From positions 26,452,233 through 26,516,232 of the forward strand of contig JAJEKV010000003.1 of NCBI GenBank assembly GCA_021234155.1: a DNA stretch of 64,000 bases, given 5' to 3'. Position numbers and translations under genes: made by a program. Below, one piece after another: positions 1 through 9,575 of the stretch (positions are counted from its first letter, which is position 1; the number at the start of each line of letters is the position of its first letter). The stretch comes from Isoetes taiwanensis. Its lineage: Eukaryota > Streptophyta > Lycopodiopsida > Isoetales > Isoetaceae. The notes below the pieces were generated by a model. The model did not search any database. It was not told the DNA's origin and worked only from the letters and a program-made list of their open reading frames with translations.

Positions 1-593
1 CACTCACGTAAAACATCTTTGGCCTAGACTATTCCTTAGGAATTAGTCTACCCTTTGCTAGCAAAAGGAATACTTTGCCACCAAAAGGAATACATGCCCT
101 TAAGTTTTTTTTTAAAACCCAAGAAAGGCTTCCCTTTGTGGACAACCCCCTTTTTTTATTCATAACATGTACTTTTTCCTTTATGTCACGAGTTAACTTT
201 CATGGCATATACTTGTTCTAGAGTGTCTTCTAAATAAGATATGACATAGACTTGGCCTTGGCCTTGGCCCTTCCTTATCTATATCATTAACATCCACATC
301 CCTTAACATTACTGCCTTCTTAAAGAATATCTCCACAAGTTCATAAACCAAGGGACATATTTTAAGTACTTTAAGACAAAAACCTCATTATCTTACATGC
401 ATAGCTCTATGCTTGCCAAGACCAGAACTCAGCTACAAAGCATAGCCTACCCATACTAGGATTCATGCTCGTTGTGCCAAACACAAGTCGGGATCTGCAA
501 AATCCACAACAAAACAACCATGAGTATGCCTTGCTTAGAGTTACTTGTGTAAGCACCAATCCCATCTCTAATAAAACATCCATCGAAACCTAA

Positions 594-605
594 CGCTCTG
601 ATACC
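594..605 (-). other. Primer-binding-site-like sequence of an older LTR element
   Basis: The minus strand reads TGGTATCAGAGC, complementary to the 3' end of plant initiator-Met tRNA and the usual PBS of plant LTR retrotransposons. It lies outside Chromo-1, so it probably belongs to an older element into which Chromo-1 inserted. The flanks (1-593 and 606-1063) would then be leader and LTR remnants. I see no recognisable protein in 1-1063. No matching LTR could be identified. Confidence 0.4.
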
Positions 606-1063
606 ACAAAATTAGACACGACGTGGCATGCTATCTCAGCACCCAACCACGAGCTCTCAACCAAAGCACAGCCGCCCCAGAGCTCTCCCCCGAGCAACTA
701 TATAGCATGCACGCCCCTTTGGTCCTTCTTTGGACCAAAGCCCTCTTTGGACAAAAGCCCAAAGGACTACATGGCCCGAAAAGGCCTAAAGCCTTTCGCC
801 ACGTCCTTGGCATATATCATCACTTGCATATGAAGTGCAGAATGTTGTAAGCTCAAGCTTCTGTTATTTGCAGCAAACAAATGAATCTTGCATCTGCCCC
901 ATATGGACCAAAACCTTTGAAGTCATCCATGAATGTCATACCTGCCCATAGGAAACGTGTAGAGAAGGCATTTCACATCCATTTTCCACATGCAGGCCGA
1001 ATCTATACACCAAAAACGGCATGACAACATGGAAAATCCACAAGCGTTTCTTAAACTTATTAG

Positions 1064-2654
1064 TGTGACGTCCCCTACTCGTATACGGTGCACTCACCGT
1101 ATACAAACAGGAGTTCATCTTCCATACCAGCTCCATACTGATACAGGGCCCTCCATGTATCACTGCAACATTGATGAGTTCCAGTGAGAAGAATGAAGGG
1201 GTCATTTTACCCTGTCTCCCTCAGGGCCTACCTAGCTGCGGAAGCGTAAACATACACGTCAGTATACCACATCATCACGTAACCACCTCGAAGGGTGGCT
1301 CATCCATATATGCATAGACAAAGATCAGCACATCACATATGGGGATCCTACCCAAGGCTCAGACTCTAGGGAATGACTGACGGCTTGGGTCTCCAGAGTT
1401 CATTGCAGACAGAATTCATGGCAATGGATTTGGCTGGCATGAGAACATGGCTTAGGGTAGTCCACTCCATCCGCCCCTTCTTGTGCACACTTTGCAGAGT
1501 AGGTTGAAGGGTGTTGGAACCTGACTGTAGCCCGCCGGATGTGTAGCCAAAGGGGCTATTCCTGGATTGCATCTCCCCAGTTCCGATGGGGCAGGTAGGG
1601 ATCACTCCCTCCAGAGATCTACATGCTGACTCAAGGTGACTAGAGGGCCACCGCCCTTATTCGACTTGAACCCAATGGAGAGCGACGCATCACTCCATGG
1701 GTGTCGAGCCCATGCCTTACCCACCCCACACTCAGTGGCAAGCCATTAGACCTAGTCCAAAGTGATCCCCGGTAGACTTTACACACCAGGGGGATCGTTC
1801 AAGAGTCAGAACACGAACCTCCTTATGAGCCAGTCTGGCCCCTTCACCCACAACCAGGTGTGGCTCTTGTACACATGCCGAATTTACAGTGTGCTAAAGA
1901 GGCTAGCTAGGAGCATCCACTACCAGGCTTTAGGGTCTCTACCCCCCTTCCCAATACATTGAGTCCACAGAGATACATCATCTATATACATCACAGAAGA
2001 ACTAAAGAACTAGATCTAATCTATATCATAGAGTTAGGTTCTTTAGTTAGAGCTTGGTATCTGGGGATCTAAATGGCTGCTATGGGAAATTTAATAGGCT
2101 AAACCTATTGGTACAATGACTGGAAGACGGTTTAGGCTATTAAATTGACTACATACCTGATCCCTGGCTCGCTCCTCCTGCTCTGAACTCGACCATCCTG
2201 CTCTGCTGCTAGAAGATGAAGCTAGATTGGGAAACTAACGAGCTAGATCGCTCAGACAGAGTCTGGGAGGCGGGTTTGACTCCTTGAGCAAGTAAAACAG
2301 AGCCTTAAAATGGCATGAACGAAAATAGCAAGTTAGGGTTTCCTTTACCTAAATAGACAAGGGGGGTTAGGGCTAGGGTTTCCAATTATCCCTTTAAGCA
2401 TGTGGGATAATTGGGTATGGCCCACTTGCCTTTATTAAGTGGCATAAAGTGTCCACATGGGAAAATGTACACCTAGATAAATGTGCACATTGGTAAATGT
2501 GCATATTAATAAATGCACACTCCTTGCAGGTTGCCCCTTAGGGTGTTACCTGCTTGGCTACACGTCGGCGTACACGCCAGTCGGGGTGGCGTGTACGCGT
2601 GACGAGGCAGTACAGTATACGTCTTGGGACCGTATACTGTGCTGGAACGTCACA
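1064..2654 (-). repeat. Complete 3' LTR of Chromo-1 (1591 bp)
   Basis: The LTR starts TGTGACG and ends CGTCACA, a 7-bp terminal inverted repeat, and directly abuts a polypurine tract. Its first 116 bp recur at 11462-11577 next to the PBS. It contains perfect or near-perfect palindromes: GTATACGGTG...CACCGTATAC near its left end, and GCGTACACGCC...GGCGTGTACGC plus ACAGTATACG...CGTATACTGT near its right end. These could form hairpins in the terminal RNA. No protein is convincingly encoded inside it. Confidence 0.85.
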
Positions 2655-2668
2655 TTCTCCCCACCTTG
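2655..2668 (-). other. Polypurine tract of Chromo-1
   Basis: Read on the minus strand this is AAGGTGGGGAGAA followed by the LTR start TGT. A purine run immediately before the 3' LTR is where plus-strand DNA synthesis starts in LTR elements. It fixes both the element's orientation and the LTR boundary. Confidence 0.8.
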
Positions 2669-3543
2669 AAATGATGTTGTCCGTAGCATCGTGGGTCTCA
2701 CCACCTTGAGATCTTCCTAACCTGCAATCAACTTGATGCATACAATATACTACTATCATACTTACACATCTATTAGGATTACCTTAAGGTAATATTTTTA
2801 GAACATTATTACGCCATTACCTTATCAAATAACTTATCAATTCGTAACGTCATTAAAACAAGTTACTCATTAGTTTCACTTATCACAACATTTTTGTTTA
2901 TCAAAATTTTAACATTTCATATACAATTATCCTTCGAGGTACTCTTCATTTCTTGCAACACATTCCAACAAAATTTGTGTTGCAAGTCTTCGTAGCTCGA
3001 CCTCCTTGCCCTCCGGAGTGCTCTATTGGCCCGCAGGTCGACACTACGTTAGTACCATTTTAATTATTAATAAATTTGGTTATAAGGGAACCACCCCATC
3101 TATCTACATGAATGCATGGCTAATCTCCCGGCGTAGGAAGAGGATGCTTCTTCCATCGTGGCCGTGGAGACAGCGCCCTATAATGCCTATATGGCACTCA
3201 TGCCTACACCTTTAGTTGCCCAGCGTGGAGGATAGGGTCCTTCCCGTATATGGGGCGTGAAGGATAGGGTCCTCCCCGTAGGCATTGACTAGAGGTGCTT
3301 TTCCTATCAATGCATTCCTGAATGACCTCTTATCTCTTGAGGTCGTCTACTTCCGTGGGACAGAAGTAGACTTTTTAATCTACCTTCTAACTTATCCAAG
3401 CGGAACCGCGGTCATGCCTACAATGACATTACACCACGTCCTAGAGATCACCGTAGTGGTCTCATCATCGGTAACAACGCATGCAACCCATACTTAGCAT
3501 AGGTTGCATGCGTAGATCAATCTTAATTACACAAGAAATTAAT
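2669..3543 (-). other. Untranslated internal segment between pol and PPT of Chromo-1
   Basis: This stretch has no convincing coding frame. Short blocks such as GGGACCACCCC recur in the matching position of Chromo-2 (near 13300) and of the Chromo-3 remnant (near 41060). It therefore looks like a shared 3' untranslated internal region of this chromovirus group. The sequence GGATAGGGTCCT is repeated near 3230-3270. Confidence 0.5.
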
Positions 3544-4011
3544 CTACACACAAATCAACATGCCTGAGCCGATTTCTTTGGAGATGACCTTGCCGTTCCA
3601 TTGCTCCATAAACTGTGTGTACTGCTTTATTAGATCCTTCTTAAGTACTCATATGGCGTCTTCCACCGGCAAGTGTTTCCACTTGACCAAATATTGGAGA
3701 AACTCTGATCTTCTTGTTTTCTTGAAGGCTTTATCAAGAATCAATTCTGGAACTATTTCCAGCTGCTCTTCCGTCATTTCCAACAACGTTGGAGTGTCCA
3801 AGACTTCATCTGGATTTGGAGTATGCTTCTTCAACAAACTCACGTGAAAGACTTTATGAATCTTTAGGTGTGCTGGTAAGTCTAACTTGTAGGATTGGTT
3901 ACCTACTCTTTGGACTATTCTGAAGGGTCCAGCCCACCTTAGAGCAAGCTTCTTACAATTTCCGATGCGGAGCTTCGCCTGCTTCACTTTGATCTTGAGC
4001 CACATCGCCAA
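3544..4011 (-). pseudogene. Integrase C-terminus and chromodomain (Chromo-1)
   Basis: The frame reads through the integrase GPY/F-like region (RWAGPFRIVQRVGNQSYKL) and the H-KVFHVSLLKKH motif into a chromodomain with ILDKAF and the core QYLVKWKHLPVEDA. Chromodomains of this class bind methylated H3 tails, typically H3K9me, and steer integration to heterochromatin. The conserved tryptophan expected after VEDAI is a TGA stop at 3649-3651, one base change from TGG. The frame then stays open to a second stop near 3544. The nonsense change would remove the C-terminal helix of the chromodomain. Confidence 0.8.
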
Positions 4012-4022
4012 CTTGGAACTCT

Positions 4023-5120
4023 CTAACTATCCGATGCTTGTCGGCGATGCTCTTTTGTCGACTCCTTGCTGCGAGAAGATATCCTCGAACTTCTTCCACG
4101 AGCTGCTGCATGTCGCCCAACACTTTGTTGTGAAACCTCTACTTTTGACACGGGATTGTGCCAAGTGTCTGGAGTTAGGCATTGGTAGCCGTAATTAATC
4201 ATGAACGGCGACATTTGGGATGATTCCTGCTTGGTGCTATTATACGCAAACTCCACCAAGTGAATAAACTCTTCCCACATACCTTGCTTGTTCCAGACAT
4301 AGTTTCGTAGCATATCCTCCAAAATCTGTTGGTCCGCTCCATTTGCCCATCCGTCTGAGGATGATAGGCCGTGCTCATGGACAGCTTCGTTTGAATCGTC
4401 GCAAAGAGATCTTGCCAAAAGGCACTCATGAACTTCGGGTCTCGGTCGGAGATGATCTCTCTCGGCATGCCATGGAGCCTGAAGATTTCTTTGGTGAAGA
4501 GCTTCGTTGTATCCATAACTGTGTCCGTGGTCCTGCAAGGCACAAAATGTGCCATCTTCGACAACTTGTCGACCACACATGACCATCAAGGCATCCTTCC
4601 CTCTTACTGTCCTTGGAAGCCCTGTTATGAAGTCCATACTGATGACCTCCCACTTAGCGTTCGGCACCGCTAATGGTTCCAATGCCCCTGGAATCCGAAG
4701 CTGCTCTGCTTTCATCTGCTGACATAGCTGACACTCTTTGATGTAGCGAGCTACCTGCTTCTTCATTCCTGGCCAATAATAGCTGCTGCGCACTTTGAAA
4801 TATGTCTTCATAAATCCTGCGTGGCCAGCTATTGGACTGTTGTGGGTGTCATGAAGGATCAACTTCTTCACCCCTAATGATTTAGGCACGCACAACTTGT
4901 TCTTATGGTACAAGAGGTTACCTTCCTTAAAAATTTTGAAGGTTTCCCTCTCCTTATCTGTTCTTGCCTCCTTGCACAAGTTTGCCCATATTTCCTTGAA
5001 GTCCACATCTGTTGGCAAGGTTCCTTCGATCTTCTTCCCGAAGTCACTGGAGAGCGTCGAAATTGCATTGCAATGCACTCTAGTTGTCAGAGGATGCCTT
5101 GAAAGCGCATCCGCTACCAC
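4023..5120 (-). pseudogene. Integrase zinc-binding and catalytic core (Chromo-1), frameshifted
   Basis: The first part holds the HHCC zinc-binding module (HDTHNSPIAGH ... CQLCQQMK) and the first catalytic Asp block (MDFITGLP). A frameshift after roughly GKDALMVM moves the core into another frame (4199-4576). That frame carries the second Asp (SDRDPKF) and the catalytic Glu region (TDGQMERTN). The core is complete at motif level but cannot be translated as one chain in this copy. Confidence 0.8.
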
Positions 5121-5196
5121 ATTGAGCTTCCCCGGTTTATAGACTATATCAAAGTCATACTCTTAGAGAAACTCCATCCACCTTCGCTGCCTCAGG

Positions 5197-6240
5197 TTAA
5201 GGTGTGGTTGCGTGAATATATATTGGAGGCTCTGATGATCTGTGTCCAACTGGAACTTCCTTCCCAAGAGGTCGTGCCTCCAAATTCTTAGTGCCCTGAC
5301 AACTGCAAGCAATTCTTGATCGTGCGTGGGGTAGCGCGTTTCGGTCGTTCACCTTCCTGGAATCATACGCTACTACTCGCTCTTCCTGCATGAGCACTGC
5401 ACCTGTGGCTACCTTACTTGCGTCTGTCGCCACCAACTTGTCTTTCTCTGGGTCTGGCAGGGTCAAGACGGGGGCGGTTGTCAAAGCTACCTTCAACAAT
5501 TCAAACTCTGCTTGGGCTTTCTTGTGCCAATGATCTGCCCAATCTTTCACCTTTTCTGCCCTTGTCAAGTCCGTTAGCGGGGCTGCTATCTTCGCGAAGT
5601 TTTTCACAAACTTTCTGTAGTACCCTGCTAGGCCAAGAAAACATCTGACCTCATGGACGTTCTTCGGTGCTGGCCATTGAATCACTGCTTCAATTTTGGC
5701 AGGATCCGTCGAGATTTCTTCTGCTGAGATCACATGACCCAGGTATTCCACCTTCTCTGTTGCGAAGTGGCAATTCGACAACTTAGCATACAACTGGTGC
5801 CTCCTTAGCTTCTCAAGCACTCTCCTTAGGTGTTGTACATGCTCTTCAAGGGATCTGCTATACGCCAAAATGTCGTCAAAGAATACTATCACAAAAGTAT
5901 CCAAGAACTCCCTGAAGATGTTGTTCATGAGCCTCATGAACGTTGCCGGGGCATTCGATAACCTAAATGGCATTACCGTGAACTCGTAATGCCCATACCT
6001 GGTCCTGAAAGTTGTTTTGTGGATGTCTTCTTCCTTGATTCTGATCTGATGGTACCCCGACCTCAGGTCTATCTTGGAGAAGAGTTTCGCTCCTTGGAGC
6101 TGATCCATCAAGTCATCCGATCTGGGGAGCGCATACTTATTCTTGATGGTGTGCTTATTCAACTGCTTGTAATCTATGCACATCCTCAAGCTACCATCCT
6201 TCTTCTTCACAAAAAGAATGGATGCTCCAAATGGTGAGAC
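5197..6240 (-). pseudogene. Reverse transcriptase and RNase H (Chromo-1)
   Basis: RT motifs run in order: [31 protein letters not shown], and the catalytic [10 protein letters not shown] (an F-x-DD variant of YxDD). RNase H follows from about residue 250 with [15 protein letters not shown]. The usual MPFGLSNAP motif reads MPFRLSNAP, a Gly-to-Arg change likely to harm RT. The RNase H domain runs out of frame after [13 protein letters not shown], and more RNase H-like sequence continues out of frame towards 5121. The RT start is also shifted relative to the protease frame near 6210-6240. Confidence 0.85.
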
Positions 6241-7630
6241 GCGCTAGGTCTAATGAAGCCTAGGTCGAGCAACTCCTGCAATTGCTTCTTTAGCTCCGTC
6301 AGTTCCTGCGTCATCATTCTGTATGGAGCCTTGCTCGTCGGCTTGGTCCCTGGTTCGAGTGCTATCTCACACTCGACTCCCCTGTAAGGAGGGAGCTGCT
6401 CGATCTCATCTGGAAAGAGATCGTGGAACTCCGTGATTAACTTAGCTATCTGCTTGGGCAACTTGCTGAGCACCTTGTCTCCCTTGCTTTCTTCTGACTC
6501 GGGCTCTTCAATTTCAAGCTTGAAGATATATGCTACCTGCTCGTTCGTGATAGACTTGAGCAGCTGCTTACTAGACATACACTGCATGATGGGAGCAACT
6601 TCTTTACCTGTGATCTCAATGATTTTGCCTTCGAGCGTTGTGGGGGTCACCTTCCGCTTTACACAATCAATGATGGCCCCTGCTGGTCCAAGATACTCCA
6701 TTCCTATTATCAAGTCATACTTGCCGATGCCCATTACTTCTGCCCCCATCTGGATATTAATCCCTGGCAAGTCGATGTCGAAGTTTATCCTCTTGCCTAC
6801 CCTTTGTCTTACTGCTCCACTTGCTAAGATTACGGGCCTCGGCTTGGACTTCAATGGTTTCATTACTTCAACATATCAACCATTCTTGGGGATGCAAAGT
6901 TGTGGCTACTTCCCGAGTCTATCAGGACTATGAAAGACTTGGCCTTGGCCTTCCCTACTGTGGAAATTACCTTATACTGATTCTCTGCTTGTTCTGTATC
7001 TATGGCGGCAAAAATGTGACACTCACCCTGAATATAGTCGCGTGCTGCCTCGCCGTCGTCGTCAGACGGAGTGTCCCATCCACCCAACTCCGCTAGCGCT
7101 GCGCTCATGACGAAGGGGCAGTTCGCTGTCCTATGGCCTGGGTGGAAGCACTTGAAGCAAAGCTGCTTCTCTATGCACTCATGTCTCTTCTCCTTGGGCA
7201 TTTCTTGCAAGAAGGACCACACTGCTTTGGAGTAGTTTGACCCCTCCTGCTTGTCCTTGAAGGACACCTGCTTCTTCTCCAGCTGCTTCCCATGGTTGCC
7301 ACTATATGGGGATTTAGCTGGGCCTGGGCTGGCTGATCTAGGGCTATAACTCCTTGTTGCCTTGCCTTTATCCTGGTAATATTGCTGCCTCTGCCTGCTG
7401 TTCCGAGGCCCCGTTCCTTGCAAGCTTATTGCCTTGGACTCTGCTTCTGATACCGCCTTGGGGTCTATTGCCCTTACAAGCTTACGTATCTCCTCATTCA
7501 ATCCTTCAATATAGCTCTCCACTGCGTGCTTTTCACTCAACTTCGGCACATAAAGCCTTAGTCTCATGAATTCCTCTGTATATTTCTGGACTGATTTGTA
7601 CCCTTGCTGCAACCTGTACTGCTGCATCAT
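6241..7630 (-). pseudogene. Gag C-terminus with zinc knuckle, and aspartic protease (Chromo-1)
   Basis: The frame 6863-7630 encodes a retrotrans_gag-like segment (KYTEEFMRLRLYVP), a CCHC knuckle (CFKCFHPGHRTANC) and the protease active site (LIDSGSSHNFAS). A small frameshift at about 6863 moves the rest of the protease into a second frame. That frame (VGMEYLGPAGAIIDC) leads into the linker before RT ([16 protein letters not shown]). Gag packages the RNA and the protease cuts the polyprotein. Gag and pol seem to have been one continuous frame originally. Confidence 0.8.
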
Positions 7631-7827
7631 GTTGGACTTGTGTTCCCTTGGGACCTAATGGCGCTTGAAAGCCTTAGCAAACTTTTTGAACCTGCAACCG
7701 TCTCTGCTTAAGCCATGGGCCTTGGCATAACCCTTCCACCAAATGCGTGCTGCTCCTTTAAGGTTGGCTGTTGCCACCCTGCCTTTGTCCTTGTCCTTCA
7801 TACCATAGACTCACTCATCTCATCGAG

Positions 7828-8334
7828 CTAAGCCTCTGCTTCCATGCCTGGTCGCCTGTTCTCGCCTGAGAATTGCTCAAGCTTCCTGGCCTTCCATACG
7901 TTTCCCAATGCTGAGTCTACCTTCTTCTGATAGTCTGAGGCCTTTGTGTCTTTGTGTCTGCCGTCTCTACGGTCCTGCACTTGTTCAGCCTCCTCCTCGG
8001 AATCAGAGTCCGAGTCCGAGCTTGAGTCGGAGGATTCCGTGCTGGGGAACCTCCTTCTCTTGCTCTTCCTCTTGTCCTTTCCTGCCTTTCGAGCTGATGC
8101 TTGTGGCAACTGGGCGTTGCCCTCTGAACCAACTTCTGCTTGTGTTGCCAAGAAAGCCTTTATTTGCTCAAGATCTGTTCTCATCTGTGACATTTCCTCC
8201 TCCGGGGTCATGGGGCCAAATGCCTCATACAGGTTCCTTGCCGAGTGTGGCCTGGGCGGAGTCTTTCTTCTCTATGGTCTCGCCGTTGTTGTTCCCCTGA
8301 GCCTGGGCCTCTAGCTGCATACACAGGTCGATCA
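7828..8334 (-). pseudogene. N-terminal part of gag (Chromo-1)
   Basis: A Met at about 8334 opens a short frame (MIDLCMQLEAQAQ...) that stops before a second frame at 8211. The second frame reads MTPEEEMSQMRTDLEQIKAF and then a Ser/Asp/Glu-rich tract (SSDSSSDSDSDSEEEAEQ), before ending near the capsid region at 7828. Position and the coiled-coil start are typical of gypsy gag N-termini. Together with 6863-7630 it would make one gag, broken by frameshifts between 7630 and 7828. Confidence 0.6.
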
Positions 8335-8514
8335 TGGCTTGATGGTTAGTTTTATTTGTTCTATTGCATTCTATGTGTTTGTTGGTAAAGTTGTGGAACA
8401 AAATACATCAACAAACATTTAAGGTGTAAAAGAAAATGTATTTATATATGTATAATATTTTAAATACAAGGCCTCCGGGATCAAGAGTTTAACTATTCTT
8501 GAAATCACCGGTAG
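8335..8514. other. A/T-rich spacer between the upstream coding blocks and gag
   Basis: About 180 bp without a coding frame separate the stop near 8515 from the gag start near 8334. It could be a spliced-out or internal-initiation region that sets gag expression apart from the upstream ORF. No splice sites are assigned with confidence. Confidence 0.35.
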
Positions 8515-9575
8515 GATGGATTATCCTCAAGAAACTTCTTAACTTGGATCGTTCCTACCGAGCGTCCCAAGTTCCTGAGGATGTTGGTTGACGTCCCGCC
8601 CTGCAAGGTTGTCACCAATTCCTCTACCCTGCGGTCGGAGGTGTAGGCCGCGGTTACTGCTAGTCTTCCCTACCGTCGGTAGGGCACAGCGAAGTCGAAG
8701 ATGTCAAGTGCCATCGTTCTCTTGACTAAGATGGCATAGTCGGTGTTTGAAGCCATCCGAGCATGCATGCCAAAGCCTGAGAGTGCGATGAGCATGAATA
8801 CTCCTTCTTCGCCTCTGGGGCTGAATTTGCGGTGTATTACCGCTATTCTCCCGTCCATCAGCAGGGGAAGATAGTATCTCAGCGACCTGTCGTTGTGCGA
8901 CATTGTTGATTCGTCGCCCCCTCGGCCACCAGCTCTCCGGCATATTCATCGACTTCCACCTCGGTGAACTCTCTGTAATCCCTGATTGTCGATGAAACTC
9001 GCCTGATGTCGATCCCGCCTCTTCTCTCTGTGGAGGCTGGTGTCGAAGAGCTCGGCATCAAAATGTTTGTGGTCTTGCCACGGATCCCCATCCGTTCTTG
9101 GATGGCATAAAACTCCTCTTCAGACGGCAGGTCCCGAGCTTCCATTATTTGCCTGATGCTGCTGTAGGCTTGGATGTCTGAAGTCGACTCCCCCGTAAAG
9201 GTGTCGGCTTCTCTTACCTGAATCGGGAAGTCTGAAGCTCCCCGGACGATGAAATCATCCAGATCTAGTTGTTGCCGCAGTTGGTGCAGCAACTCGTCGA
9301 GCCGGCTCTTTCCCTGCATTCGGGAAGGTTCTGGATGTCGCTGAGGAGCAGGTACTCCTCGCTGTCGATGATGATGGGGCTAGGCTTGTGATACCTAGCC
9401 CAAGTGGGGGAGCGGTCCTGAGGGTCTGCCGGTCTCGTTCAAAGTTGCGTAACTCCTGCTCTGCTAGCTGCTGCTCTTCTGCTGGGTCAGTCCTCGTCTT
9501 CCGATTCCTCGTCTTCTGCTCTTCCTTCTTGCTCCCGTTGGTACTGCAAGAGGAGCTGGTCTGCTGCTGAGGAGG
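8515..9575 (-). pseudogene. Unrecognised coding block downstream of the H3-like ORF, frame-broken
   Basis: Three open stretches in different frames look like parts of one coding region. The first lies near 9320-9420 (IIIDSEEYLLLSDIQNLPE). The second is 8879-9319, with SRLDELLHQLRQQLDLDDF and later EFTEVEVDEYAGELV. The third is 8670-8903, with LRYYLPLLMDGRIAVIH and FMLIALSGFGMHARMA, and stays readable past its TAG to about 8515. The composition is mixed and protein-like, with predicted helices. I do not recognise the family. It lies between the H3-like ORF and gag on the same strand, so it may be the C-terminal part of one long protein or a second accessory ORF. Confidence 0.5.

Noticed and set aside
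8670-8760. Possible H3 alpha-3 helix (pattern AI..KR.TM..DI..A) in the block downstream of the H3-like ORF
   Set aside because: Only a handful of matching positions without the flanking alpha-2 signature. The frame also reads on past its TAG in unrelated sequence. Too weak to claim as a second half of the histone fold.
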